A model generated the notes under the pieces. It saw nothing but the letters and a program-made list of their open reading frames with translations. It made no database searches and was not told the DNA's origin. Position numbers and translations under genes: made by a program. From NCBI GenBank assembly GCA_030523725.1, contig JAUNHV010000003.1, positions 119,571 to 183,570 of the forward strand: a DNA stretch of 64,000 nt, given 5' to 3'. Below are positions 25,712-34,123 of the stretch, one piece after another. Source of the stretch: Synergistaceae bacterium. Lineage in GTDB: Bacteria > Synergistota > Synergistia > Synergistales > Synergistaceae. Within the stretch, counting starts at the first letter, position 1; the number at the start of each line of letters is the position of its first letter.

Positions 25712-26845
25712 ATGTATACCTTTAACCTAGGGGCTAAGATTTACATGTCTGAATGTTCACTTGATCCCGTGCTTGAAGGCAGACAAAATGTTCTTATAAT
25801 AACGGACAAGTTTATAGCAGAAAGCGGTTTGGTAAAATATGTAACAGATCACCTAGATAAAATTTCTGCTGCATATTCAATATTTAGCGATGTCCATCCT
25901 GATCCAGATACTGGTACCGTCACCGCTGCACTTGAAGCCATGGAAAAACAAAATGCAGACTGTATCATCGCAATGGGTGGCGGTAGTCCAATAGACACAG
26001 CAAAGGCTGTGCGTTTCTTTTGGGAAACAAAGCTTGGGCAACCGCAGGTGCATTTCATAGTCATTCCAACCACTTCCGGAACAGGCTCAGAAGTAAGTGC
26101 CTATGCAGTTATTACTGACAAGGAAAAGGGAGCAAAGTACCCGCTCATAAGCGATAGACTCTTGCCTGATGCGGCTGTGCTTGACGCAGCTCTCGTTGTT
26201 TCTGTCCCTCCACAGGTAACGGCAGATACAGGAATAGATGTCCTTACCCATGCACTAGAAGCCTTTGTTTCTATAAAACACAGTGACTTTTCTGATGCAA
26301 TGGCAGAAAAGGCAATACAACTAATATGTCACAATTTGCCCGTAGTGTATAAAGACGGAAAGAATTTAGAAGCACGACAGTCTGTTCACGATGCTGCCTG
26401 CATGGCGGGAATTGCCTTTTCAAATGCTGGACTTGGACTAAATCACGCCATGGCACATGCGCTGGGTGCAAAATTTCATATTCCACATGGTAGGGCAAAT
26501 GGAATTTTGTTGCCATACGTTATGAAGTTCAATGCTGGCTGCGAAACAAAATTGACGGACACAGCTCAGCGTTACGCAACTATGGCACACGTTTTGCGAA
26601 TAGAAGGTTCGTCAATTCGCCAAAGTTCACTTGCTCTCATTCGTGCTGTCAAGGGACTTGTGGAACGCATTGGCATTCCAACAACTATAAGGGCGGCAGG
26701 TATTGCAAAGGAAGAATTTGAAGCAGAGCTTAACACCTTGGCTGACCTTGCAATGGCAGACAGAACCCTCGCCACGAACCCAGTAAAACCAACAAAAGAA
26801 GAGGTTATTGAATTATTCCGTGGAGCATACCATGGAGAACTGTAA
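25712..26845 (+). CDS. Iron-containing alcohol dehydrogenase (1-propanol/ethanol type)
   Basis: A 377-residue group III alcohol dehydrogenase. The NAD-binding motif is MGGGSPIDTAKAV, followed by IPTTSGTGSEVSAYAVIT, and the metal ligands are expected from TADTGIDVLTHALEAF and GLNHAMAHALGAKFHIPHGRANGILLP. The length and blocks resemble PduQ-like 1-propanol or ethanol dehydrogenases that reoxidise NADH by reducing aldehydes. No aldehyde dehydrogenase adjoins it. It starts at ATG 25712 after AAGGGATGTGG. A repeat element, not a terminator, separates it from nfnA. Confidence 0.9.
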   Translation: MYTFNLGAKIYMSECSLDPVLEGRQNVLIITDKFIAESGLVKYVTDHLDKISAAYSIFSDVHPDPDTGTVTAALEAMEKQNADCIIAMGGGSPIDTAKAVRFFWETKLGQPQVHFIVIPTTSGTGSEVSAYAVITDKEKGAKYPLISDRLLPDAAVLDAALVVSVPPQVTADTGIDVLTHALEAFVSIKHSDFSDAMAEKAIQLICHNLPVVYKDGKNLEARQSVHDAACMAGIAFSNAGLGLNHAMAHALGAKFHIPHGRANGILLPYVMKFNAGCETKLTDTAQRYATMAHVLRIEGSSIRQSSLALIRAVKGLVERIGIPTTIRAAGIAKEEFEAELNTLADLAMADRTLATNPVKPTKEEVIELFRGAYHGEL

Positions 26846-26849
26846 TAAA

Positions 26850-26995
26850 ATTTAGAATTTAGAATGGAGAATTGAGAATTAATGTGTGCCACTTCGTGGC
26901 ACTGATTAAAAGTGTTGCACTGCACCACTATAATTCGTTTTTGCAGAGCAAAAACTCCGAAATTTTCAATTTTCAATTCTCAACTTTCAATTATA
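26850..26995. repeat. MITE-like palindromic element
   Basis: A stretch of GAATT-rich imperfect repeats (about 26851-26880) is roughly mirrored by AATTT/TCAATT-rich repeats (about 26960-26995), with two internal perfect hairpins: GTGCCAC-TTC-GTGGCAC (26886-26902) and GTTTTTGC-AGA-GCAAAAAC (26937-26955). It has no coding capacity and fills the gap between the alcohol dehydrogenase and nfnA genes. The structure resembles small non-autonomous palindromic elements seen in many gut anaerobes. Confidence 0.55.
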
Positions 26996-27014
26996 AAAAG
27001 GTTGAGGTAAAAAA

Positions 27015-27845
27015 GTGTTTGAAATCATTTCAAAAAAGCAAATAACAGACAACGAATTTGATATTACTGTATCAGCACCAAGAATAGCAAATCATGCAAA
27101 AGCAGGACAATTTGTTGTGTTGCGTGTTGGTGACAAAGGAGAAAGAATCCCCCTTACAATAGCTGATTATGATACAGAAGCTGGGACTATACGTTTAATC
27201 TTCCAGGTTGTTGGGAAAAGCACAGCTTTGCTGTCAGGTTTGAACGCAGGAGACAGCATTACGGACGTAGCCGGTCCGCTCGGTATGCCAAGCGAAATTA
27301 AAAACTACGGCACTGTCCTAATGGTTGGCGGTGGCGTCGGTATTGCAGCACTTTTTCCCATCATAAAGGCTTTGAAAAAAGCAGGCAACGAGGTTATAAC
27401 TGTTCTTGGTGGCAGAAATAAAGATTTAATCATTTTGCAGGAAGAATGTAAAAAATATAGTGACGAAGTCATCTTTACTACAAATGATGGTAGCCTTGGC
27501 ATGAAGGGACTTGTTACTGATGCTATGCAGCTTGTCTCAGAGCGAGAAGAGCAAAAAATTGACAAATGCTGGGCAATAGGACCTTCCATTATGATGAAGT
27601 TTTGTGCAACAAAGTGCCGTGAGCTTACCTTGCCGTGTGTAGTTTCGTTAAATCCTCTAATGGTGGATGGAACTGGAATGTGTGGCTGTTGCCGTGTAAC
27701 AGTTGGAAATAAAATTTTCTTCGCTTGTGTTGATGGACCTGAATTTGACGGGCTTGCCGTTGACTGGGACGAATTTTTGGCGAGGAGCAAGCAATATAAA
27801 GATGAGGAGACTCTCTCCTTTAATAACTACAAGGAGGGAAAATAA
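27015..27845 (+). CDS. NfnA-type ferredoxin-NADP+ reductase subunit (FAD/NAD-binding, 2Fe-2S)
   Basis: A 276-residue protein of the dihydroorotate dehydrogenase electron-transfer/sulfide dehydrogenase family: FAD-binding RIPLTIADYD, NAD-binding VLMVGGGVGIAALFPIIKALKKAG, and a C-terminal Cys motif GTGMCGCCRV...FACVDGPEF for a 2Fe-2S cluster. With the next gene it forms the two-subunit NfnAB (NADH-dependent ferredoxin:NADP+ oxidoreductase), which couples NADPH, ferredoxin and NAD by electron bifurcation. The start is GTG 27015 after GAGG. The next gene begins 1 nt after the stop. Confidence 0.9.
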   Translation: MFEIISKKQITDNEFDITVSAPRIANHAKAGQFVVLRVGDKGERIPLTIADYDTEAGTIRLIFQVVGKSTALLSGLNAGDSITDVAGPLGMPSEIKNYGTVLMVGGGVGIAALFPIIKALKKAGNEVITVLGGRNKDLIILQEECKKYSDEVIFTTNDGSLGMKGLVTDAMQLVSEREEQKIDKCWAIGPSIMMKFCATKCRELTLPCVVSLNPLMVDGTGMCGCCRVTVGNKIFFACVDGPEFDGLAVDWDEFLARSKQYKDEETLSFNNYKEGK

Positions 27846-27846
27846 T

Positions 27847-29256
27847 ATGGCTGTTTCAAAAACAAGAACTCCCATAAGGGAACAAGAACCAAAAATCCGT
27901 GCAAAGAATTTTGACGAGGTTTGTCTTGGATATTCGCTTGAAGAAGGGAAAATTGAAGCAAACCGCTGCTTGAATTGCAAAACCAAACCCTGTGTACAGG
28001 GATGCCCAGTCGGGATAGATATTCCAGCATTCATAGCTGAAATTAAAAATGGCAATATGGACGAAGCATCAAATATATTGTCTCGTTACACAAGTCTCCC
28101 TGCTGTCTGTGGCAGGGTTTGCCCGCAGGAAAATCAATGCGAGGGACTTTGCACTGTGGGAAGAATAAAGGACAGTCAGCCTGTAGCTATCGGGAAGCTC
28201 GAAAGACTCGTAGCAGACTGGAAGCTTGCAAACAAAAAAACTAACGTCACTTTCGATAAAGCACTCAAGAATTACAAAGGTCGTGTAGCAGTTGTGGGAT
28301 CCGGTCCGTCCGCTCTTACTGTTGCTGGAGACCTCGTAAAACTTGGCTATTACGTCAAGATTTTTGAAGCACTTCACACAGCAGGTGGTGTTTTGATTTA
28401 TGGTATTCCGGAATTTCGTTTGCCAAAGGAGATAGTAAAAAAAGAAATTGAAAATTTGCTTTCCCTTGGTGTTGAAATTGAATGCAATGCAGTTGTTGGG
28501 CAAACCGTTACACCAGAGGAATTAAAAGAAAACTTTGACGCTTGTTACATAGCTGTCGGTGCTGGTGCTCCAAAGTTTCAAGGCGTGCCAGGCACATCAC
28601 TGCCAGGCGTTTATTCTGCTTCAGAATTTTTGACAAGAATAAATTTGATGAAGGGTTATCTTTTCCCCGAATATGATACGCCAATAAAACGTGCAAAAAA
28701 TGTTGTAGTAGTTGGCGGTGGCAATGTTGCAATGGATGCTGCAAGGAGCGCTTTGCGCCTTGGTGCAGAGCATGTTACCGTTGTTTACAGAAGAAGTGCT
28801 GCAGAGCTTCCTGCTCGTGTGGAAGAATATCACCACGCAGTAGAAGAAGGAATCAACTTTGCATGGCTCACAAATCCAGTTGAATACATTGCAAATGACG
28901 AGGGCGTACTTGGTGCAGTCCGTTGCATAAAAATGGAGCTTGGCGAGCCAGACGAAAGTGGCCGTCGCCGTCCTGCTCCCGTGAAGGGCAGCGAGTTCAC
29001 AATTGATGCAGACTGTGTAATTGAAGCCATTGGACAAGGAGCAAACAAGGTGCTTTTAAGCAACTTCCCAGATCTAGAGCTTACAAAGTATGGTTACATA
29101 AAAACACAGGAAAATTCTTGCAAAACGAATTTGCCTTGGGTCTTTGCCGGTGGCGACATAGTTACAGGTGCTGCGACTGTTATCTTGGCAATGGGAGCTG
29201 GAAAACTTGCAGCAAAAGAAATTGACGAATTTTTGAACAATAAAAACAAAAAATAA
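27847..29256 (+). CDS. NfnB-type NADPH/ferredoxin oxidoreductase subunit (GltD-like)
   Basis: A 469-residue flavo-iron-sulfur protein. The N-terminal Cys-rich domain (ANRCLNCKTKPCVQGCPVGIDIP and CGRVCPQENQCEGLC) binds two 4Fe-4S clusters. Two Rossmann motifs follow (VAVVGSGPSALTVAGDLVKLG and NVVVVGGGNVAMDAARSALRLG), and the end AGGDIVTGAATVILAMGAGK binds FAD. Such proteins are often called NADPH-dependent glutamate synthase small chain, but the pairing with nfnA and absence of a large chain favour NfnB. ATG 27847 sits right after GGAGG; the frame extends 48 codons upstream only as a shadow of nfnA. Confidence 0.9.
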   Translation: MAVSKTRTPIREQEPKIRAKNFDEVCLGYSLEEGKIEANRCLNCKTKPCVQGCPVGIDIPAFIAEIKNGNMDEASNILSRYTSLPAVCGRVCPQENQCEGLCTVGRIKDSQPVAIGKLERLVADWKLANKKTNVTFDKALKNYKGRVAVVGSGPSALTVAGDLVKLGYYVKIFEALHTAGGVLIYGIPEFRLPKEIVKKEIENLLSLGVEIECNAVVGQTVTPEELKENFDACYIAVGAGAPKFQGVPGTSLPGVYSASEFLTRINLMKGYLFPEYDTPIKRAKNVVVVGGGNVAMDAARSALRLGAEHVTVVYRRSAAELPARVEEYHHAVEEGINFAWLTNPVEYIANDEGVLGAVRCIKMELGEPDESGRRRPAPVKGSEFTIDADCVIEAIGQGANKVLLSNFPDLELTKYGYIKTQENSCKTNLPWVFAGGDIVTGAATVILAMGAGKLAAKEIDEFLNNKNKK

Positions 29257-29277
29257 AATTTTATGGAGGCTTACAAA

Positions 29278-29520
29278 ATGGTAAAAGTTTATTCAACACA
29301 AACATGTCCTTGGTGCGAAAGAGTTAAGGAATACTTAACTGCTTTGAATGTTAAGTTTGAAGTGGCAGACATTACAAACGACAGAGCAACAGCAATGGAG
29401 CTTTTGAAGCACACAAGGCAGATGGCAGTTCCAGTTACACAAATTGACGATGTCTATATAGTTGGCTTTGATCAAGAAAAACTTAACACAGAGCTAAAGG
29501 CTCGTGGACTTATTGCATAA
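29278..29520 (+). CDS. Glutaredoxin-family protein
   Basis: An 80-residue thioredoxin fold with the active-site dithiol CPWC (VKVYSTQTCPWCERVKEYL) and the cis-Pro segment MAVPVTQIDDVYIVGFD. It reduces disulfides, perhaps feeding from the NfnAB-linked thiol pool; that link is inference. ATG 29278 is preferred over ATG 29263 because the latter lies in the ribosome site TGGAGG itself. It follows nfnB by 21 nt and may be in the same transcript. Confidence 0.88.
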   Translation: MVKVYSTQTCPWCERVKEYLTALNVKFEVADITNDRATAMELLKHTRQMAVPVTQIDDVYIVGFDQEKLNTELKARGLIA

Positions 29521-29607
29521 CAATGTGAGTAATCTTGTTTGCCACCTTGTGTGTTCGGCAAAATATTATCGTTTTACCTTCCAGATTTTTTCTTGTTTTA
29601 ACAAAAA

Positions 29608-29634
29608 AACGGTTCTGTTGTAAACAGAACCGTT
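29608..29634. terminator. Bidirectional terminator between glutaredoxin and tRNA genes
   Basis: A perfect 12-bp stem (29608-29619 with 29623-29634) flanked by an A run on both sides. On the minus strand it ends the tRNA transcript in seven Ts. Confidence 0.85.
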
Positions 29635-29657
29635 AAAAAAATTATATTTTAAAGTGG

Positions 29658-29730
29658 AGCCGACTTCCGGATTCGAACCGGAGACCTACGCATTACGAGT
29701 GCGTTGCTCTACCAACTGAGCTAAGTCGGC
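29658..29730 (-). tRNA. tRNA-Thr (CGT anticodon)
   Basis: The minus strand folds as a 73-nt cloverleaf: acceptor GCCGACT/AGTCGGC, D arm GCTC...GAGC, anticodon stem ACGCA/TGCGT with loop CTCGTAA (anticodon CGT, reading ACG), and T arm TCCGG-TTCGAAT-CCGGA. The CCA tail is not encoded. Confidence 0.95.
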
Positions 29731-29740
29731 ATTTTATTGG

Positions 29741-29812
29741 AGCGGACAACGGGATTTGAACCCGCGACACTTGGCTTGGGAAGCCAATGCTCTACCCCTG
29801 AGCTATGTCCGC
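29741..29812 (-). tRNA. tRNA-Gly (CCC anticodon)
   Basis: A 72-nt cloverleaf on the minus strand: acceptor GCGGACA/TGTCCGC, anticodon stem TTGGC/GCCAA, loop TTCCCAA (anticodon CCC, reading GGG), and T arm GCGGG-TTCAAAT-CCCGT. It lies 10 nt upstream of tRNA-Thr, with which it is probably co-transcribed. Confidence 0.95.
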
Positions 29813-29888
29813 AACAAACGGGTTGTATAATATCACAAATGAAAAAAAAAATCTAGACTGAGAATTTGCATTATTTTTCAAAAAACTA

Positions 29889-29918
29889 TTGCAAAAAACG
29901 GGGAAAGTGTGGTATTAT
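29889..29918 (+). promoter_or_regulatory. Promoter of rpsT
   Basis: TTGCAA (29889-29894), 18 nt, TATTAT (29913-29918). Confidence 0.65.
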
Positions 29919-29956
29919 ACCTGCCGTCCACAAAGAAGTGAAGGAGGTGTCCTCTA

Positions 29957-30223
29957 ATGCCTAATAACAAATCAGCAAAAAAGAGAGTCTTAATTGCAGA
30001 GAGAAATCGTCTTTACAACCGTTTTTGGAAGACACGTTGCAAAAACGCTGTTAAAAAAGTTATCGAAGCAGTAACAAATAAAGATACAAACGTGGCACAG
30101 GAAAAGTTTAATGAGGCTCAGTGTGTATTGGACAAGGCAGTTGTCAAGGGTGTTATGCATAAGAATACTGCTTCTCGCAGAAAAGCGTACATTGCAACTG
30201 CAATGAAGTCGCTTAACAAATAA
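29957..30223 (+). CDS. rpsT: 30S ribosomal protein S20
   Basis: An 88-residue basic three-helix protein with the S20 signature start MPNNKSAKKRVLIAERNRLYNRFWKT and end MHKNTASRRKAYIATAMKSLNK. It binds 16S rRNA during early 30S assembly. ATG 29957 follows AAGGAGGTG. It has its own promoter and terminator and lies divergent from the two tRNA genes. Confidence 0.97.
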   Translation: MPNNKSAKKRVLIAERNRLYNRFWKTRCKNAVKKVIEAVTNKDTNVAQEKFNEAQCVLDKAVVKGVMHKNTASRRKAYIATAMKSLNK

Positions 30224-30239
30224 TTAATGACAAAATATT

Positions 30240-30255
30240 CGGTTCGTAAGAACCG
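30240..30255 (+). terminator. Terminator of rpsT
   Basis: CGGTTC-GTAA-GAACCG followed by eight Ts. Confidence 0.92.
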
Positions 30256-30300
30256 TTTTTTTTATATTTTTGTTTTTTTCTAGGTTTTGTAGGTGATGAA

Positions 30301-30855
30301 ATGAAGGCATTAAAATCTCGTCCACAAGAGTGGAGTATAAGGCTTATTCTCCCATCTGTACCACATGATGGTACAAGCTATACCGATGATTTTGCTCTTG
30401 ATCTTGCTTCTGCCGTTTTATACTACGGGCAAGAATATAGGTTAACCAGACCTCTTTCTGTTCATGTGGAAGCAGTTAGAAGCGCTGAAAGGATTATCCT
30501 GTCTATTTCACTAGAAGCGGAGATTGAAACCGCTTGTGCACGTTGTTTAGAGCCAGCTAAAACTCAAACGTCTTCCACACTTCATTGGATTTTTTCTACT
30601 ACAAGGGAAGATGAAGAACAAAGGGATGAGTGGAAATATGATGAGGTGGTACTTCTTGACAGCTGGGAAGAACATATAGAACTAGGAGATTATGTTTGGG
30701 AAACTTTTGTGACAACACTTCCCGTTTCAGTTTTATGCAAGGCGGATTGCAGAGGTCTTTGTCCAAATTGTGGAGCAAATTTGAATAAACAAACTTGTAA
30801 CTGTCACGACGCACAAGGCGATCCACGTTTTGCGGTCTTGAAAAATCTTCTATAA
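30301..30855 (+). CDS. YceD/DUF177 protein
   Basis: A 184-residue DUF177 protein with paired Cys motifs: TACARCLEPAKT in the middle and CKADCRGLCPNCGANLNKQTCNC near the end, a likely zinc site. DUF177 genes almost always precede rpmF, as here, and the plant homologue takes part in 23S rRNA maturation, so a role in 50S assembly is likely. ATG 30301, with a poor ribosome site (GTAGGTGATGAA). Confidence 0.9.
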   Translation: MKALKSRPQEWSIRLILPSVPHDGTSYTDDFALDLASAVLYYGQEYRLTRPLSVHVEAVRSAERIILSISLEAEIETACARCLEPAKTQTSSTLHWIFSTTREDEEQRDEWKYDEVVLLDSWEEHIELGDYVWETFVTTLPVSVLCKADCRGLCPNCGANLNKQTCNCHDAQGDPRFAVLKNLL

Positions 30856-30896
30856 TTTTTATTTTTTTCTGTTTTTTTCGTTTTTTTGTGAAAAAA

Positions 30897-30926
30897 TTGT
30901 ACGCAGGGCAATTTTTGTGATATAAT
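30897..30926 (+). promoter_or_regulatory. Promoter of rpmF
   Basis: TTGTAC (30897-30902), 18 nt, perfect TATAAT (30921-30926), inside the 133-bp yceD-rpmF gap. It lets rpmF be expressed apart from yceD. Confidence 0.65.
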
Positions 30927-30988
30927 TTCCCGTCCAGAAGATTAGAATAAAAATACATGGAGATTGGCTCCATTGGGAGGGAATAAAA

Positions 30989-31183
30989 ATGGCAACACCA
31001 AAAAGTAGAGTTTCACATGCACGCACACATTTACGTAAATCACAATGGCTCGGGGAGCTTAGTGCGCCCAGCCTTACAAAGTGCAGCAACTGCGGTGAAG
31101 TAATACGCAATTATTGCGCATGCCCATCATGCGGCTATTACAGAGGACGTCAGGTTATAAAAAAAATAGCAAGTGAAGCATAA
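30989..31183 (+). CDS. rpmF: 50S ribosomal protein L32
   Basis: A 64-residue L32: MATPKSRVSHARTHLRKSQW, then a zinc ribbon CSNCGEVIRNYCACPSCGYYRG with four Cys in CxxC...CxxC, a zinc-binding (C+) form. The usual plsX gene does not follow; gdhA does, after a terminator. Confidence 0.96.
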   Translation: MATPKSRVSHARTHLRKSQWLGELSAPSLTKCSNCGEVIRNYCACPSCGYYRGRQVIKKIASEA

Positions 31184-31189
31184 GCACAT

Positions 31190-31228
31190 AACAGCAACAC
31201 TATAACGTAACGTAGTAGTGTTGCTGTT
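31190..31228 (+). terminator. Terminator of rpmF
   Basis: A 13-bp stem (31190-31202 with 31216-31228) followed by a short T-rich stretch. Confidence 0.75.
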
Positions 31229-31270
31229 GTTTATATAAATTTGCAATTTATTTAGAAAGGAGCGGACAAG

Positions 31271-32620
31271 ATGTCAGCTTACATTGAAAGAGTCATTGAC
31301 TCAGTGAAACAAAAAAATCCAGATGAACCAGAATTCATTCAGACAGTTGAAGAGGTTTTAAGATCTCTCGAGACAATGGTTGAGAAGCATCCAGAGTATG
31401 AGGCTGCAGGGCTTCTCGAGCGTATGGTTGAACCAGAGCGCACAATTATGTTCCGTGTGCCTTGGGTTGATGATGCAGGTCGTGTTCAAGTAAATCGCGG
31501 TTACCGTGTTCAGTTCAACGGTGCAATCGGCCCCTACAAAGGAGGTCTCCGTTTTGCAAGCCACGTTAATCTTTCAGTTATGAAGTTCTTGGGCTTTGAG
31601 CAGACCTTTAAGAACAGCCTTACAAGCCTTCCTATGGGTGGGGCAAAAGGCGGTTCAGACTTTGATCCAAACGGAAAGAGCGACGCAGAAATTATGCGTT
31701 TCTGCCAGAGCTTTATGACAGAGCTTTACCGTCACATTGGACCAGACATTGACGTTCCAGCAGGTGACATCGGTGTCGGTGCAAGAGAAATTGGTTTCCT
31801 CTTTGGTCAATATAAGCGTATCCGCGGCGCATTTGAGAATGGTGTCTTGACAGGAAAGGGTAGATCATACGGTGGATCCCTCATCAGGCCAGAGGCAACA
31901 GGCTTTGGTGCAATCTACTACCTTAATGAAGTTTTGAAGCACGAGAACGATACAATCAAGGGCAAAACCATTGCAATATCCGGCTTTGGTAATGTTGCAT
32001 GGGGTGTTTGCAAAAAGGCAGCACAGCTTGGAGCGAAGGTTGTTACCCTAGCAGGTCCAGACGGTTACATCTATGACCCAGACGGTGTTGTAACAGACGA
32101 AAAGATTGACTACATGCTTGAGATGCGTTCAAGCGGCAGAAACAGAGTGCAGGATTATGCAGACAAGTTTGGTGTCAAGTTCTTCCCAGGACAGAAACCA
32201 TGGGGACAAAAAGCAGACATTTGCATGCCATGTGCATACCAGAACGAGGTTAACATGGACGAGGCTAAGAAAATCCTTGACAATGGCACAAAGTATTACA
32301 TTGAAGTTGCAAATATGCCAACAACAAACGATGCACTCTTCTTCCTCATGGGACAGAAGAACATGATTGTTGCGCCTTCAAAGGCAGTCAATGCCGGTGG
32401 TGTTGCAACTTCAGGTCTTGAAATGAGCCAGAACTCTGAGCGTCTTTCATGGAAAGCAGAGGAAGTTGACGCGCAACTTCACAACATCATGGTTAACATT
32501 CATGCTTCATCCGTTGCAGCAGCAGAGGAAGCAGGACTTGGTTACAACCTCGTTGCTGGTGCAAACCTCGCAGGCTTCAAGAAGGTTGCAGACGCTATGA
32601 TGGCACAGGGTATTTGCTAA
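31271..32620 (+). CDS. gdhA: Glutamate dehydrogenase (hexameric, NADP-type)
   Basis: A 449-residue GdhA, the usual length of the 50-kDa hexameric class. Catalytic blocks are PYKGGLRFASHVNLSVMKFLGFEQ, PMGGAKGGSDFDPNGKSD (active Lys in GGAKGG), VPAGDIGVGAREIGF and the Rossmann ISGFGNVAWGVCKKAAQLGA. It interconverts glutamate and 2-oxoglutarate plus ammonia. Downstream korDABC could oxidise the 2-oxoglutarate, so the pair suggests glutamate catabolism. ATG 31271 after AAAGGAG; codon use looks highly expressed. Confidence 0.96.
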   Translation: MSAYIERVIDSVKQKNPDEPEFIQTVEEVLRSLETMVEKHPEYEAAGLLERMVEPERTIMFRVPWVDDAGRVQVNRGYRVQFNGAIGPYKGGLRFASHVNLSVMKFLGFEQTFKNSLTSLPMGGAKGGSDFDPNGKSDAEIMRFCQSFMTELYRHIGPDIDVPAGDIGVGAREIGFLFGQYKRIRGAFENGVLTGKGRSYGGSLIRPEATGFGAIYYLNEVLKHENDTIKGKTIAISGFGNVAWGVCKKAAQLGAKVVTLAGPDGYIYDPDGVVTDEKIDYMLEMRSSGRNRVQDYADKFGVKFFPGQKPWGQKADICMPCAYQNEVNMDEAKKILDNGTKYYIEVANMPTTNDALFFLMGQKNMIVAPSKAVNAGGVATSGLEMSQNSERLSWKAEEVDAQLHNIMVNIHASSVAAAEEAGLGYNLVAGANLAGFKKVADAMMAQGIC

Positions 32621-32652
32621 TTTTTGCAAATTTTATAATATAAAGCATAAAG

Positions 32653-32687
32653 GCAAGAAGTCGTCGGTGAGACCAACGGCTTTTTGC
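32653..32687 (+). terminator. Terminator of gdhA
   Basis: A 16-nt-arm hairpin (32653-32668 with 32672-32687) with several G-U pairs, followed by a T run. Confidence 0.8.
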
Positions 32688-32708
32688 TTTTTTATTTTTC
32701 AAAAACTC

Positions 32709-32737
32709 TTCAAACTTCACAAAAAATTTGGTATTAT
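32709..32737 (+). promoter_or_regulatory. Promoter of the kor operon
   Basis: TTCAAA (32709-32714), 17 nt, TATTAT (32732-32737). The GGTATTATAC context matches the rpsT -10 region. Confidence 0.55.
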
Positions 32738-32789
32738 ACGCATTGTTTGTAAGTTTGCTTGCAATTTATACTAGAAAGAAGGCGTTTAT

Positions 32790-32990
32790 ATGGCAAAGAA
32801 ATTTTCCATAGAAGTCAATGAAAAGTGGTGCAAGGGCTGTGGCCTTTGTGTTGCAGTTTGCCCAAAACAAGTTATTGAAATGAGCGAAATGGTCAAGGCC
32901 GTTGCGGTTCGCCAAGATGATTGTCTCGGCTGCCGCCAGTGTGAGAACATTTGTCCAGACCTAGCTATCACAGTAAAGGAGCGTGAGTAA
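32790..32990 (+). CDS. korD: 2-oxoacid:ferredoxin oxidoreductase, delta (ferredoxin) subunit
   Basis: A 66-residue 2x[4Fe-4S] ferredoxin-like subunit with CKGCGLCVAVCP and CLGCRQCENICP. It passes electrons from the TPP enzyme to ferredoxin. It is first in a korDABC order like the oorDABC operon of Campylobacterota. ATG 32790 follows AGAAAGAAGG. The next start lies 1 nt after its stop. Confidence 0.9.
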   Translation: MAKKFSIEVNEKWCKGCGLCVAVCPKQVIEMSEMVKAVAVRQDDCLGCRQCENICPDLAITVKERE

Positions 32991-32991
32991 T

Positions 32992-34122
32992 ATGGCACGC
33001 AATGAATTTTGGCAGGGAAACAAAGCTCTTGCCATGGGTGCTATTGCCGCAGGTTGTAGATTTTTCGGTGGTTACCCAATAACACCATCAACAGAAATTA
33101 TGGAGACAATGGCGGAGGAGCTTCCAAAACTTGGTGGCAAGTTTATGCAGATGGAAGATGAAATTGCAGGAATTGCTGCGGCACTTGGGGCTTCCATTGC
33201 TGGCAAAAAGGCAATGACAGCAAGCTCCGGCCCTGGCATTTCCTTAAAACAGGAGCTCTTGGGTTATGGCTATATTGCAGAAATTCCGCTTGTTGTCTGT
33301 AATGTTATGAGAGGTGGTCCTTCAACAGGGCTTCCCACAAAGGTTTCTCAAGCAGACCTTATGCAGGCAAAGTATGGCACACATGGTGACCATGCAACGA
33401 TTGCATACGCACCGTCCAGTATTCCAGAGTGCTATGAGCTAACAATAAAAGCCTTTAACGCTGCGGAAAGATTCCGTCAGCCTGTCCTCATCTTGGCGGA
33501 CGAGGTTATAGGCCACATGAGGGAAAAAATTACAATTCCTGAGGAAGGTACATATAAAATCGTCAACCGTAAGAAGCCAAAAGTTTCCCCAGATGAATTT
33601 ATCCCATACAAGCCAGACGAAGACGGTGTGCCACCAATGCCTGGTTTTGGTGACGGTTACAGATGGCACGTCACAGGCCTCACGTCAAATGAATGGGGCT
33701 TTCCAACAAATGACGCAAAATGGATAGACCTCAAGGCAAATAGAATTATTGACAAGGTTGAAAAATATAAATCAGAGATAATTGAATATAAAGAAGATTA
33801 TTTGGACGATGCAGAAATTGCCGTTTTGTCTTTCGGTTCTGTTTCACGCTCTGCACTTCGTGCTGTTATTGAACTTAGAAACGAGGGAGTAAAGGTCGGA
33901 CACTTCCGTCCAGTTACAGTTTGGCCATTCCCAGAAGAAGAAGTCATGGCTCTTGCAAAACGTGTCAAAACAATCATTGTGCCAGAGCTTAACGCTGGTC
34001 AGATGGCTCACGAAGTTGAGCGCATTGCTGGCAAATACACAGAGGTTATCGGCCATAGCCTGATAAATGGTGAATTATACAAGCCAAGTCAGATTATGTC
34101 CTATATAAAGGAGGTGTGCTAA
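32992..34122 (+). CDS. korA: 2-oxoacid:ferredoxin oxidoreductase, alpha subunit
   Basis: A 376-residue alpha chain with the pyrimidine-binding domain start GNKALAMGAIAAGCRFFGGYPITPSTEIMETMAEELP, then TASSGPGISLKQELLGY and a C-terminal transketolase-like domain (VGHFRPVTVWPFPEEEV). With KorB it cleaves a 2-oxoacid, most likely 2-oxoglutarate to succinyl-CoA, reducing ferredoxin. Substrate choice is inferred from KGOR-like spacing and the subunit order. ATG 32992 has AAGGAG 10 nt upstream; a GTG three codons earlier would overlap korD. Confidence 0.93.
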   Translation: MARNEFWQGNKALAMGAIAAGCRFFGGYPITPSTEIMETMAEELPKLGGKFMQMEDEIAGIAAALGASIAGKKAMTASSGPGISLKQELLGYGYIAEIPLVVCNVMRGGPSTGLPTKVSQADLMQAKYGTHGDHATIAYAPSSIPECYELTIKAFNAAERFRQPVLILADEVIGHMREKITIPEEGTYKIVNRKKPKVSPDEFIPYKPDEDGVPPMPGFGDGYRWHVTGLTSNEWGFPTNDAKWIDLKANRIIDKVEKYKSEIIEYKEDYLDDAEIAVLSFGSVSRSALRAVIELRNEGVKVGHFRPVTVWPFPEEEVMALAKRVKTIIVPELNAGQMAHEVERIAGKYTEVIGHSLINGELYKPSQIMSYIKEVC

Positions 34123-34123
34123 G

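Noticed and set aside
27703..27846. 48-codon N-terminal extension of nfnB
   Set aside because: It only overlaps nfnA in another frame. ATG 27847 has a ribosome site and gives the normal family start.
27657..28055. Minus-strand frame over the nfnA/nfnB junction
   Set aside because: It is a shadow of two well-conserved genes on the plus strand.
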